A stretch of DNA of 56,337 nt. It comes from a virus. The position numbers and the translations under genes were made by a program. The DNA lies in IMG/VR virus record IMGVR_UViG_3300010354_000005, positions 1 through 56,337 of that record. One strand, written 5' to 3'. The notes beneath the pieces are model-generated. The model was given only the letters and a program-made list of their open reading frames with translations, was not told the DNA's origin and searched no databases. Of this stretch, positions 1-8,296 are shown in pieces; the stretch's first letter is position 1; each line of letters begins with the position of its first letter.

Positions 1-123
1 CGGGGTATAAGCAACATTACTTGTTATTTTTCAAACAGGTTATGCTATACTTGTGGCAAAATGAAAATACATGTGCATATATAGTAACAATATCTAGCGC
101 AGCGTGGCGCAGCGGTAGCGCGA
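1..123. repeat. Left copy of 123-bp terminal direct repeat
   Basis: Positions 1-123 are repeated exactly at 56215-56337. The repeat holds a candidate promoter and the first 26 nt of the tRNA-Met gene, so only the left copy continues into a whole tRNA. It may be a true short terminal repeat, as in T7-like podoviruses, or the overlap an assembler leaves when a circularly permuted genome is opened. Either way the window is a complete genome. Confidence 0.95.
21..51 (+). promoter_or_regulatory. Candidate sigma70 extended -10 promoter
   Basis: TTGTTA at 21-26 is followed, 19 nt later, by an extended -10, TGC-TATACT at 43-51. Transcription would start near position 58 and read the tRNAs and the late genes. 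The spacer is longer than ideal, but the extended -10 can compensate. It lies inside the terminal repeat, so it is also present at the right end of the window. Confidence 0.55.
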
Positions 124-172
124 TGGACTCATAATCCATAGGTCACAGGTTCGAGTCCTGTCGCTGCAACCA
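98..172 (+). tRNA. tRNA-Met (anticodon CAT), initiator-like
   Basis: A full cloverleaf can be drawn. Acceptor 98-104 pairs with 162-168, D-stem GCGC/GCGC is 107-110/118-121, the anticodon loop is CTCATAA, the T-loop is TTCGAGT, and CCA is encoded at 170-172. The first acceptor pair is C98 x A168, a mismatch. A C1-A72 mismatch is the hallmark of bacterial initiator tRNA. The anticodon stem ends GGA/TCC rather than the full three G-C pairs, and the D-stem has C11-G24, so only part of the initiator signature is present. An elongator Met or Ile(CAU) tRNA remains possible. Confidence 0.9.
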
Positions 173-178
173 CTCAAC

Positions 179-251
179 AGCCCCCAAGCCTCTGTCTCCT
201 TCTACCCTGAGATTGAAGGAACCAAGCTCACCCCGGGGGCTTTTCTTTTTC
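179..251 (+). terminator. Terminator-like hairpin between the two tRNAs
   Basis: AGCCCCC at 179-185 pairs with GGGGGCT at 235-241, followed by a T-rich run at 241-250. An inner hairpin, TCCTTC/GAAGGA (197-202/215-220), lies in the loop. It could end a short tRNA transcript or set the 3' end for processing. The long interior loop makes it imperfect. Confidence 0.5.
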
Positions 252-254
252 TAC

Positions 255-328
255 TACCCATTGGTGTAATGGCAGCATCCTAGTCTCCAAAACTAATGGT
301 GGGGGTTCAAGTCCCTCATGGGTAGCCA
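255..328 (+). tRNA. tRNA-Trp (anticodon CCA)
   Basis: Acceptor 255-261 pairs with 318-324, the anticodon loop is CTCCAAA (285-291), the T-loop is TTCAAGT (306-312), G325 is the discriminator and CCA is encoded at 326-328. The CCA anticodon reads UGG. The U1-A72 first pair is unusual for tRNA-Trp and more typical of tRNA-Gln. One anticodon-stem pair (C280 x A296) is mismatched. Confidence 0.88.
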
Positions 329-340
329 CTCTATAATTTT

Positions 341-604
341 ATGTTACAACCTAAACAACTCCAAGAGTTCCTGAACAGGGTCGAAGCCCTGCGCGGCGTA
401 ATGGTCGGCTATGAGTCGCCAGAGAAAGAAGCGATAGCGCCACATGTGGTGATGCTTTCCGGTCTGGTGAACATCCACGGCACCCCTCACCTGTTCGAGG
501 CGGAACTGAATCTGGCTGAGTTCCATACCCAAGATGATCTGATGCTTCTAGCCAAGCGCATGATCGCAGCCTTTGAGAAGGCAGGGGTCGAAGTCAAAAC
601 CTAA
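341..604 (+). CDS. Hypothetical protein (87 aa)
   Basis: First protein gene of the late block, 12 nt after tRNA-Trp. No family is recognised. The middle alternates hydrophobic and charged residues (VMLSGLVNIHG, then LFEAELNLAEF) like a small alpha/beta domain, and no signal or membrane segment is seen. There is no Shine-Dalgarno before the ATG. A TATAAT hexamer at 332-337 lies almost on the start codon. It precedes the small terminase subunit by 10 nt. Confidence 0.75.
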   Translation: MLQPKQLQEFLNRVEALRGVMVGYESPEKEAIAPHVVMLSGLVNIHGTPHLFEAELNLAEFHTQDDLMLLAKRMIAAFEKAGVEVKT

Positions 605-614
605 AGGATATCAA

Positions 615-866
615 ATGGCAGCAAGGATTAAAAAGATTCGTCATGACGAGAACACACGTCTCAAGATCCAAGCGGCTCAGTTAATCAATCGTCTTGAGGC
701 ACACGCCAACGGCACAGTGGAAATGACCACTACCCAAGTTCGTGCCATCGAGATCCTCCTACGCAAGATCCTGCCTGACTTGGCCGATGTCCGTATGGAG
801 GTCGATGCCCAGCCGATTACCTTCAACCTGAACATGGGTGCTCCCCAAGAAGAAGGAGACGAGTAA
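615..866 (+). CDS. Terminase small subunit (putative)
   Basis: An 83-residue protein placed before the large terminase. The helical pattern RLKIQAAQLINRLEAH, then TTQVRAIEILLRKILPDL, resembles the small phage DNA-packaging subunits I know from other podoviruses (a lysine/arginine-rich helix, then Q-x-R-A-x-x-I-L-L-x-K-x-L-P-D). Its role would be to recognise phage DNA and load the terminase. The start was chosen at ATG 615, behind AAAGGATATCAA. The in-frame upstream ATG at 573 would overlap the previous gene. It ends in TAATG, overlapping the next start by one base. Confidence 0.75.
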   Translation: MAARIKKIRHDENTRLKIQAAQLINRLEAHANGTVEMTTTQVRAIEILLRKILPDLADVRMEVDAQPITFNLNMGAPQEEGDE

Positions 867-1243
867 TGGGTCACTGCGCTGATTGGAACAGGAAGTCATT
901 CAAGAAGGGCCCGGTCAAGATGGCTGATGGCGGTGACGTACCCAGCCTAGGCTACGAGCCTGATTCCGAAGAGTACGATACCCCGTTCGAGTTGTCCTAC
1001 TCCGCAGAAGGTCAAGGCGTTGGCGACTACGGTGGCGGTGGACGCATAGGTCGTACCCACCACTTCGACGACAAAACCTCCCTGAATGTTGGTGTATCCG
1101 GTAGCCACTGGAAAGGTGGCGGTCAATCTGGCCGTAGCATTGATGCTATTGATGCAACTTACAAGAATAAGTTTGGCAGCTTTGGCGCATCGTTCGAGCC
1201 CAACACCAAGAAGATCAACGTAAGTTTCTACAAAGAGTTCTAA
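866..1243 (+). CDS. Hypothetical Gly-rich protein with ADGG motif
   Basis: A 125-residue protein between the terminase subunits. It carries KMADGGDV near residue 20, a motif that recurs in three other virion-region genes here. The rest is glycine-rich with alternating short strands (TSLNVGVSGSHW, FGSFGASFEP, KINVSFYKEF), resembling a small beta-barrel or outer-membrane-like repeat. No signal peptide is seen. Its function is unknown; a minor virion protein is a guess from position and the shared motif. Confidence 0.7.
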   Translation: MGHCADWNRKSFKKGPVKMADGGDVPSLGYEPDSEEYDTPFELSYSAEGQGVGDYGGGGRIGRTHHFDDKTSLNVGVSGSHWKGGGQSGRSIDAIDATYKNKFGSFGASFEPNTKKINVSFYKEF

Positions 1244-1245
1244 GT

Positions 1246-2691
1246 GTGTCTTATCAATTTAACTACAACCCACCCGGCAAAGAAGCCGCCAAGTTCCACA
1301 AGGCCAATGGATTCGTCCGTGGCTTGATGGGGCCTGTAGGCTCAGGCAAATCCTCAAGCTGTTGCGTCGAGATTGTATCCCGTGCGCTACGGCAGCAACC
1401 GGGCAGGGATGGGGTGCGGCGTTCGCGCTGGCTGATTATTCGTAACACCTACCCCGAACTAAAGTCCACGACCATCAAGACATGGGAGCAATGGTTCCCT
1501 CCTGAAGTGGCACCTATCAAATGGGATACGCCCATCACCTCGACGCTGAACATCAGCAACATCGGGGATGGCACATCCTTGAATCTCGAAGTTATGTTTA
1601 TGGCATTGGATAAGCCTACCGAGACAGGTAAGCTGAGATCTCTGGAACTGACCGGCGCTTGGATCAACGAAGCATCCGAGGTTCCAAAGGAGATCTTCGA
1701 TATGGTCACGCAGCGTGTGGGACGTTACCCCGCTAGGACGCAAGGTGGCCCGAGCTGGCACGGTATCATTCTTGATACTAACCCACCAGACGACGATCAC
1801 TGGTACTACAAGGTTGCAGAAGAAGAGAAGCCTGAGGGCTGGGAGTTCTTCCGTCAACCCGGCGGTCTCATCAAGAGCATCAACGAGGAAGGCAAGGAAG
1901 TCTTTGCCCCCAACCCGTTTGCCGAGAACGTCAGGAACTTGCCAAATGGTTATGGCTATTACCAGCAGCAGCTTGCCAGCAAGACGGACGATTGGATCAA
2001 TGTGTTTGTCCTTGGCAACTACGGCTCGACGCTGGACGGTAAGCCTGTGTACCCAGAGTACAACGACAAGGTTCACTGCCTGAAAGAAGATGTTGAGGCC
2101 ACGCCCGGGATGCCGTTAGTCCTAGGCTGGGACTTTGGCTTGACCCCAGCTTGCATCATCATGCAGGAGACTGCGCGTGGTGCGCTGCACATCGTTGACG
2201 AGCTGGTATCCGAGGACATGGGTATACGGCAGTTCGCTAATGATGTAGTCAAACCATTCTTAAATCAACACTATGGCAACTTTCAACTCGTATCTTCTGG
2301 CGACCCTGCTGGTGGTATTAGAGCCCAGACGGATGAGCGAACCTGCTTCCAAGAACTTCTTGAGGCCGGCATTTATACGGAGCCAGCTCCAACGAATGAT
2401 TGGATCCCGCGCCGTGAATCTGTAGCCTACTTCATGACCAAGATGGCAGATGGCAAGCCGGGGTTTATGATTAACCCGAGATGCCGCAGCTTGAGGAAGG
2501 GATTCCTTGGGCGTTACAAATATGAAAGAATTAAAACTTCTGGCCTAGCCCGGTACAAAGATCGACCGCTCAAGGACGACTACTCGCACCCACAAGATGC
2601 TTTGCAGTATGGATGCTTGAAGATTCGTAGCGGGGTCGCACCGGCTCGGGCAAGATCCGTTAAAAAAGTCTCTGCTAGGGGATGGACATAA
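1246..2691 (+). CDS. terL: Terminase large subunit
   Basis: ATPase and nuclease motor that cuts and packages DNA into the prohead. A Walker A, GPVGSGKSS, lies near residue 30. A Walker-B-like strand, TGAWINEASE, lies near residue 135. The C-terminal RNase-H-like nuclease shows the acidic motifs LGWDFGLTP, SGDPAGG and SHPQDALQY. At 481 aa it has normal length. It starts at GTG 1246, two bases after the previous stop, and abuts the portal ATG directly. Confidence 0.95.
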   Translation: MSYQFNYNPPGKEAAKFHKANGFVRGLMGPVGSGKSSSCCVEIVSRALRQQPGRDGVRRSRWLIIRNTYPELKSTTIKTWEQWFPPEVAPIKWDTPITSTLNISNIGDGTSLNLEVMFMALDKPTETGKLRSLELTGAWINEASEVPKEIFDMVTQRVGRYPARTQGGPSWHGIILDTNPPDDDHWYYKVAEEEKPEGWEFFRQPGGLIKSINEEGKEVFAPNPFAENVRNLPNGYGYYQQQLASKTDDWINVFVLGNYGSTLDGKPVYPEYNDKVHCLKEDVEATPGMPLVLGWDFGLTPACIIMQETARGALHIVDELVSEDMGIRQFANDVVKPFLNQHYGNFQLVSSGDPAGGIRAQTDERTCFQELLEAGIYTEPAPTNDWIPRRESVAYFMTKMADGKPGFMINPRCRSLRKGFLGRYKYERIKTSGLARYKDRPLKDDYSHPQDALQYGCLKIRSGVAPARARSVKKVSARGWT

Positions 2692-4797
2692 ATGAGCTAT
2701 AGCTTACAGCGGCCACAGATTGAGGCGACAGTTACACAGGTAGACGATCAGGAAAGCAATGCTCGGTTCGAGTCTCGCCTGTCAGCTTATGTTCGTTCCT
2801 GCTGGGACGAGGCAAAGACCGCCAAGGTTCAAATCACTGAGCGTCTGTTGAAGTGTGAGCGTCAGCGTCGGGGCGAGTATGACCCTGAGCGTATGTCTGA
2901 GATCCAACGAGTAGGTGGCTCTGACATCTACATGATGCTTACCGATGTGAAGTGCCGTGCCGCTGAGTCGTGGATCAAGGACGTGATGCTAAATCAGCAA
3001 GAGCGTGTCTTTGATCTGAAGGTGTCTAGCTATCCTGACATTCCGCCCGAGATGAAGCGTGGCATCGTAGATCAGGTTCGTTCCGAGGCAGAAGAGTTCT
3101 TGGCACAGTCTGATGAGCCGCTACACCCTGAGGCATTCCGCGCACGGATGGAGGAAGTCCATGAGGCTACCCTAACCCGTATGCGTGACGAGGCCGAAGA
3201 TGCTGCACGTCGCATGGGTCTGAAGATCGATGACCAGTTGCGTAAGGGCAAGTTCCCTGAAGAGCTGAAGAAGTTCATCACGGACTTCACGACCTTCCCG
3301 ACAGCCATCATGAAAGGCCCGGTCATCAAGCGTGGCAAGGAGATGGCATGGGGCCCCGGGTTCACTCCCGTTGTGGTCAACAACTACCAAGAGAAGTTTG
3401 AGCGCGTCAGTCCTTACGACATCTTCCCTTCGCCGGCATCTACTGGCGTGAACGATGCGTACCTGATTCAGCGCCACTTCCTGAACCTGCGTTCCTTGGA
3501 AGCTATGCGTGGCACCCCCGGTGTCAACGACGAAGAACTGTCAACCGTTATCAGCCGCTTTGGTTTGTCTGGTTATCGCAACTGGATCCAAGGCGACAAC
3601 GAACAGCGTGTGCTGGCTGGCAAACCTTTCCGCTATCCGATCAATGCTGGCGAGGTCGAGACCGTCGAGTTCTGGGGTTCAGTCCCCGGCACTATGCTCC
3701 TTGAGTGGGGCATTGAGGACGACATCGATCCTGATTCTGTGTATGAGATCGACGCTTGGTGGACTGACGGTTGCCTGTGGAAGTGCGTCCTGAATCCCGA
3801 TCCTCTCGGTGAGCGTCCATATCAGATTGCTTCGTGGGAAGATGTGCCCGACTCCTTCTGGGGCGTGGCTCTGGGTGAGGTCATGCGTGATACTCAGGTA
3901 TTGTGCAACGCAGCAGCCCGCGCAATTGCAAACAACATGGGTGTAGCTTCTGGCCCGCAGGTCGAGGTCACTGTTGACCGTCTGCCTGATGGCGAGGACA
4001 TCACTGACGTTTACCCTTGGAAGATCTGGCAAACCACTTCGGACAAAACCGGCGGTGGTCAACCTGCTGTGCGTTTCTTCCAGCCTAGCCTGAATGCCGG
4101 CGAGTTGCTGCAAGTCTTTATGCAGTTCTCCAAGCAAGCAGATGAAGTCACTGGTATCCCTAACTATGTGTACGGTAGCGCCGCGGTATCTGGTGCAGGT
4201 CGTACCGCTTCCGGTTTGTCTATGTTAATGGACAACGCAAGCAAAGGTATCAAACAAGCAATTGCAAACATTGATACAATAGTAAGTGGTATAGTGCAGA
4301 AACTATATATTCACAACATGATGTTCGATCCTGATCCTTACATCAAGGGCGACTTCAGTGTTATTGCCAAAGGTGCAATTGGTCTGCTGCATAAAGAGAC
4401 CTTACAGATGCGCCGCAATGAGTTCCTCGTTGCTACGGCCAATCCGATTGATTCTCAAATCACAGGCATGCAGGGTCGTGCTTACCTGTTGCGTGAAGCT
4501 GCGCGTGGCCTTCAGATGGATACGGAGAAGCTTGTTCCCAATGCTGACAGCATGAAGGAGCAGGAGATCAATATGAAGGCGCAGGTGCTTGCTCAACAAA
4601 TGGTGCAGCAAATGGCGGCACAGATGCAAGCCCAGCAACCTCCAAGCCCAGCAGAAATCCCGCAGTCACAGCCCCTACCACCTGAGCCACAGATGTTGGC
4701 AGACGGTGGACAGGTCGGCATGACTGAGGATGAGATGATGCAAGCAGATATGGCTGACCAAATCCTACGGGCATTAGCCGTTAACAACGTAGTCTAA
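2692..4797 (+). CDS. Portal protein
   Basis: A 701-residue protein directly downstream of TerL and upstream of scaffold and coat, the standard portal position. Its length is in the range of podovirus portals (P22 gp1 is 725 aa). It has an N-terminal helical region, a central KFERVSPYDIFPSP stretch typical of these portals, and a Gln/Met/Pro-rich tail with LADGGQV near the end. It forms the dodecameric DNA channel at one vertex. The family call rests on position, length and these features. Confidence 0.88.
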   Translation: MSYSLQRPQIEATVTQVDDQESNARFESRLSAYVRSCWDEAKTAKVQITERLLKCERQRRGEYDPERMSEIQRVGGSDIYMMLTDVKCRAAESWIKDVMLNQQERVFDLKVSSYPDIPPEMKRGIVDQVRSEAEEFLAQSDEPLHPEAFRARMEEVHEATLTRMRDEAEDAARRMGLKIDDQLRKGKFPEELKKFITDFTTFPTAIMKGPVIKRGKEMAWGPGFTPVVVNNYQEKFERVSPYDIFPSPASTGVNDAYLIQRHFLNLRSLEAMRGTPGVNDEELSTVISRFGLSGYRNWIQGDNEQRVLAGKPFRYPINAGEVETVEFWGSVPGTMLLEWGIEDDIDPDSVYEIDAWWTDGCLWKCVLNPDPLGERPYQIASWEDVPDSFWGVALGEVMRDTQVLCNAAARAIANNMGVASGPQVEVTVDRLPDGEDITDVYPWKIWQTTSDKTGGGQPAVRFFQPSLNAGELLQVFMQFSKQADEVTGIPNYVYGSAAVSGAGRTASGLSMLMDNASKGIKQAIANIDTIVSGIVQKLYIHNMMFDPDPYIKGDFSVIAKGAIGLLHKETLQMRRNEFLVATANPIDSQITGMQGRAYLLREAARGLQMDTEKLVPNADSMKEQEINMKAQVLAQQMVQQMAAQMQAQQPPSPAEIPQSQPLPPEPQMLADGGQVGMTEDEMMQADMADQILRALAVNNVV

Positions 4798-4807
4798 GGA
4801 GACACGA

Positions 4808-4945
4808 ATGGCGCACAAACTTTTGAAGCACCCTCCTCGCAATTCCAAAGAGAAGAAAATGATGGAAGAGAAGGGAAAGAAAATGCCGATGCACAAAATG
4901 CCCGATGGCAAGATGATGCCCGGGAAGAAACATAAGGGGAAATAA
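4808..4945 (+). CDS. Small Lys/Met-rich basic protein (45 aa)
   Basis: A complete ORF with a good ribosome site (TAAGGAGACACG-ATG). The product is almost all Lys, Met, His, Pro and Gly (for example KKMPMHKMPDGKMMPGKK). No family is recognised. Small basic proteins of this type are common beside portal genes in environmental phages; DNA or RNA binding is possible but unproven. It is followed with no gap by the next gene. Confidence 0.7.
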   Translation: MAHKLLKHPPRNSKEKKMMEEKGKKMPMHKMPDGKMMPGKKHKGK

Positions 4946-5956
4946 ATGGCCGGATACGTTCCAGATTGGCTGCGAGACAGTCACAAGAAAACAGGGAAGG
5001 AAAAGGTTGAGCACGGTAAGCGTTCCATGCCCGGCTTCCATGCTGACCAGAAAGGCCACCCCCTGACAGAGAAGGCACCCCACACTGCGGCAGCTTACTT
5101 TGCTGATGGCGGTATGGTGTATATGGCAGATGGCCGCGACCCTACCGAAGCAGAGCTGAAGCAGATGGGTCTTGATGCGTCCAACCGTGAGCGTGAAAAT
5201 GCTGACGCTAATAACAGGCCCGGTATTGTTGAGGGCTTCAAGCGCCTAGCTTCCCGTTTCTCAGAAGGCAACATCGATGATCCTAACAGCCTAGCCTATG
5301 AGCGTTATGGTGCTGGCCGCGGTCGTCGTGAGTATGAGAACCAGAAAGCTTTCGCTGAGAACGCCAAGATGCAAGGCAGCGGTATGCGCGATGCTGGTAT
5401 GGTTATGCGCGGCGAGAAAGAGAAGAAGTCTGAAGGCCCGACCGTTATGGGCGACAAGGCGCAAGCCGTACCAACTCCTAAGGTTGACGAGGTGAGGCCG
5501 CTATCCATGAGTATGGACATGGACTCGATGAAGCGTAGTGCTATGAGTGGTGGAGCTGATCTTCCTAAGGTTGAGCCCAATGCTGTGCCGCGTCCGATGG
5601 CTACTGAGCCTGATCGTAAAGCCAAGCCAGCCGCAGAACCTAAGCGTCGCGGTGTTGCATCTGGCACTACCCCTGCTGGTGGTGGCGGTGGTTCACCAAA
5701 GCGCGGTGTTGAAACAGGCACTACTCCCGCTGAGCCAAGCAACAGTACCCGCAAGGAAAAGCCGGGTGCCCGCGGTGGCGACAACGAGAAGCGCAAGTCT
5801 AAGCCCTACCCAGCAGAGCAAGCAGTCCAGAACCTCGGCAAGAGATTCAAAGACGCTGACGATGCGCTGAAGGCTGATCCCAAGAATGCCGCCAAGAAGA
5901 AGGCACGGGATGAAGCGAAGATGCGGTACGAGAAGGCTGCAAAAGAATTGAGGTAA
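4946..5956 (+). CDS. Low-complexity virion-region protein with ADGG motif
   Basis: A 336-residue protein with no recognised fold. The N-terminus is basic. Near residue 50 it carries YFADGGMVYMADG, the motif shared with the portal tail and two other genes. From about residue 170 it is Pro/Ala/Lys/Gly-rich, with two near-copies of a RGVxxGTTPAxxG unit around residues 232-260. A disordered or decorating protein is likely. Position between portal and scaffold suggests a role in head assembly. Confidence 0.75.
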   Translation: MAGYVPDWLRDSHKKTGKEKVEHGKRSMPGFHADQKGHPLTEKAPHTAAAYFADGGMVYMADGRDPTEAELKQMGLDASNRERENADANNRPGIVEGFKRLASRFSEGNIDDPNSLAYERYGAGRGRREYENQKAFAENAKMQGSGMRDAGMVMRGEKEKKSEGPTVMGDKAQAVPTPKVDEVRPLSMSMDMDSMKRSAMSGGADLPKVEPNAVPRPMATEPDRKAKPAAEPKRRGVASGTTPAGGGGGSPKRGVETGTTPAEPSNSTRKEKPGARGGDNEKRKSKPYPAEQAVQNLGKRFKDADDALKADPKNAAKKKARDEAKMRYEKAAKELR

Positions 5957-5959
5957 TCC

Positions 5960-6202
5960 GTGTTATCACAAATTAGCAATGAAACAATTAACGCGCTTGC
6001 ACAGCTTGATGGCAACGTCCACTTCGAACAAGTGAAACGATGGCTTCAAGAATCTCTGCATGAACTTGATAGAACAACCCCTATCACCAAGGACGAGGTA
6101 CAGACTCGCTGGAACCAAGGGGCTCAACAAGTCTTGAACGAGATACTAGATAAGGCCGTAGGTGCCGAGCAAGCGATACGAAAGATTCGGTCGAGATTCT
6201 AA
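5960..6202 (+). CDS. Hypothetical protein (80 aa)
   Basis: Starts at GTG 5960, three bases after the preceding stop. It is mostly helical, with a charged middle (VKRWLQESLHELDRTTP) and a basic end (AIRKIRSRF). Phages often carry a small protein of this look just before the scaffold gene, but I do not recognise a family. Confidence 0.7.
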   Translation: MLSQISNETINALAQLDGNVHFEQVKRWLQESLHELDRTTPITKDEVQTRWNQGAQQVLNEILDKAVGAEQAIRKIRSRF

Positions 6203-6291
6203 TCGACAGATCCCTAAGCTAACAGGGCTGAGTTAGCAATAATGAAAATCTTGGATGACCTGACGAGGATCCAAGACTCATGGAGAAATTT

Positions 6292-7233
6292 ATGGCAATC
6301 CCACGCAAAGTACGCGAAGCAGAAGAACGAGCCAACGCTCTACACAAGCAGCTTTATGAGAGCCCGCCTGTGCCAGAGCCGAACCCAGCACCGGATCCCC
6401 AACCCGATCCTGCGCCGGCTCCCATTAACGACCCTGACCCAGATCCTAATCTGGAAGCAAATGGCGGGAATCCACCCCCGGAGCCGCCAGCCCCGCCTCA
6501 GGACGATAACAAATGGGAACAGCGGTACAAGGTAATCGAGGGGAAGTACCGAGCTGAAGTTCCTCGTATGGCCGCGGAAAACAAAGAGCTTAGGTCGCAG
6601 ATGGCCGAGCTTGCAGCACAGATCGAATCTCTTAAGAGTCAAGCCGAGTCCCAAAGGGCACCACTCATTACAGAGGCCGATAAGGAAAAGTACGGAGAAG
6701 ATCTGTTGGATGTTATTCAACGGGCAACTCAACAGGCAACTGCCGCTAAGGATGCGGAGATTGCTGAACTCAAACGCCGCATGGATACTGTGACTAACAC
6801 AGCGTCCAAGGTTACTGAGTCCAGCTATTACTCTGATCTGAATCGTGCTGCGCCGAATTGGGTACAACTCAACTCCGACGAAAGATTCCTGTCGTGGCTG
6901 GATGAATACGATCCCCTTACAGGTCGTACTCGACAAGAGCTATTAGAGATCGCTGAGCAAGAAAGGGATGCCGAACGCACTGCACGTTTCTTCACTTTGT
7001 TTGAAGAACTGCACGGCGACAAAAAGCAGTCTCCGCCGCCTCCTAATAAACAGGCGCACCAAGCACCAGACAGTCGTAAGAACAACCCGGCTCCTGCCGC
7101 GAAGAGATACTTCACGCGCAAGGAGATACAGGAGTTCTACTCTGCCTGTCGCAATGGGCGCGTGTCTCCTAAGGATATGGTGGCAATGGAGGCAGAAATC
7201 CATGCCGCATCTTTAGAGGGCCGAGTTCGGTAA
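6292..7233 (+). CDS. Capsid scaffolding protein (putative)
   Basis: A 313-residue protein directly before the major coat gene. The N-terminal third is Pro/Asp-rich and disordered (DPQPDPAPAPINDPDPD), then comes a long coiled coil (about residues 85-165). The C-terminus has a short basic helix (RYFTRKEIQEFYSACRNGR), the pattern of P22/T7-type scaffolds that bind coat through a basic C-terminal helix. The start was chosen at ATG 6292 behind GGAGAAATTT. An in-frame ATG at 6280 is less well placed. Confidence 0.8.
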   Translation: MAIPRKVREAEERANALHKQLYESPPVPEPNPAPDPQPDPAPAPINDPDPDPNLEANGGNPPPEPPAPPQDDNKWEQRYKVIEGKYRAEVPRMAAENKELRSQMAELAAQIESLKSQAESQRAPLITEADKEKYGEDLLDVIQRATQQATAAKDAEIAELKRRMDTVTNTASKVTESSYYSDLNRAAPNWVQLNSDERFLSWLDEYDPLTGRTRQELLEIAEQERDAERTARFFTLFEELHGDKKQSPPPPNKQAHQAPDSRKNNPAPAAKRYFTRKEIQEFYSACRNGRVSPKDMVAMEAEIHAASLEGRVR

Positions 7234-7279
7234 CTCTACATTTGCGGCGAAAACATATTAGATCTAAGGAGATCAAAAA

Positions 7280-8227
7280 ATGTCTTTACCCGTAAATGGT
7301 GGCTATCCTCAGTATAGCTATGCTGACAACCCCGGTGGTTCAGCTTTTATCCCAGAGATTTGGAGCGGCAAGCTTCAAGTCAAGTTTTACAAATCGACTG
7401 TCCTTGGTGAAATCACCAACAACGATTGGGAAGGTGAGATCAAGGGTATGGGCGATACCGTCCACATCCGTTCGATCCCCACTATCACCATCAACAACTA
7501 CAGCAAGGGTCAAACCCTGACGACTGAGACTCCTACCTCGACTCCGATTGATCTCTCAATCGACAAGGGTAAGTACTTCGCCGTTGTAGTTGACGATGTT
7601 GACGTTGTACAGGCAGACGTGAAACTGATGGACATCTTCTCGAATGATGCTTCCGAGCAGATGAAGATCGCCGTTGATAATGACGTTCTGAACAACGTAG
7701 CAGCCGACGCAGCCGCAGCCAACAAAGGCCCGACCGCTGGTGCTATTTCTGGTGACATCGATCTGGGCGACACTGGTGCTCCGATCCACATCACTGTGAA
7801 CAACGTGCTTGAGAAGATCCTCGACGTTGGTCTGGTTCTGGACGAGCAGAACGTACCTGAAGATGGTCGTTGGATGGTTATCCCTTCGTGGATGGCTCCT
7901 CTGTTGAAGAACTCCGACCTGAAGCAAGCTTACCTGACCGGTGACGACACCTCGCCGCTGCGTAATGGTAAGATCGGTATGATCGACCGTTTCACTTTGT
8001 TTGTCTCGAACAACATCAATGTTGTTGCTGACACTGTTGACGCATGGCACGTCATCGCTGGTACCCGTGATGCAATCTCGTTTGCTTCGCAGATCACCAA
8101 CGTGGAAACTCTGCGTTCGACCACCACCTTCGGTGACATCGTTCGTGGCCTGAATGTTTATGGCTACAGCGTTGTTAAGCCTGAGGCTTTGGTCGATCTG
8201 TATGTGTCCAAAGTTGCCCTGCCCTAA
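7280..8227 (+). CDS. Major capsid protein
   Basis: A 315-residue protein with a strong ribosome site (TAAGGAGATCAAAAA-ATG). It begins FIPEIWSGKLQVKFYKSTV, the N-terminal pattern common to P22-like/HK97-fold coat proteins. It also has the internal DGRWMVIPSWMAPLL and a final RGLNVYGYSVVKPEALVDLY stretch typical of these coats. It forms the capsid shell. The gene is followed by a strong terminator, as expected for the most highly expressed gene. Confidence 0.9.
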   Translation: MSLPVNGGYPQYSYADNPGGSAFIPEIWSGKLQVKFYKSTVLGEITNNDWEGEIKGMGDTVHIRSIPTITINNYSKGQTLTTETPTSTPIDLSIDKGKYFAVVVDDVDVVQADVKLMDIFSNDASEQMKIAVDNDVLNNVAADAAAANKGPTAGAISGDIDLGDTGAPIHITVNNVLEKILDVGLVLDEQNVPEDGRWMVIPSWMAPLLKNSDLKQAYLTGDDTSPLRNGKIGMIDRFTLFVSNNINVVADTVDAWHVIAGTRDAISFASQITNVETLRSTTTFGDIVRGLNVYGYSVVKPEALVDLYVSKVALP

Positions 8228-8241
8228 TTAGGGTAGTGGTA

Positions 8242-8287
8242 GGGAGGGGGCTCTTACACGGGAGCCTCTTCCCATTTTTTATTTTTG
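8242..8287 (+). terminator. Rho-independent terminator after the coat gene
   Basis: A 12-bp stem (8242-8253 with 8262-8273, two G-U pairs), an 8-nt loop, then ATTTTTTATTTTT. It begins 14 nt after the coat stop codon and probably lowers expression of downstream tail genes relative to coat. Confidence 0.9.
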
Positions 8288-8296
8288 TGAGGACTT

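Noticed and set aside
1459-2076. 205-codon minus-strand ORF opposite TerL
   Set aside because: It lies entirely over the conserved terminase motifs and has no ribosome site or recognisable domain.
6242-6535. 97-codon plus-strand ORF over the start of the scaffold gene
   Set aside because: It is out of frame with the scaffold, its translation after residue 40 is arginine-rich shadow sequence, and the scaffold has its own good ribosome site and disordered/coiled layout.
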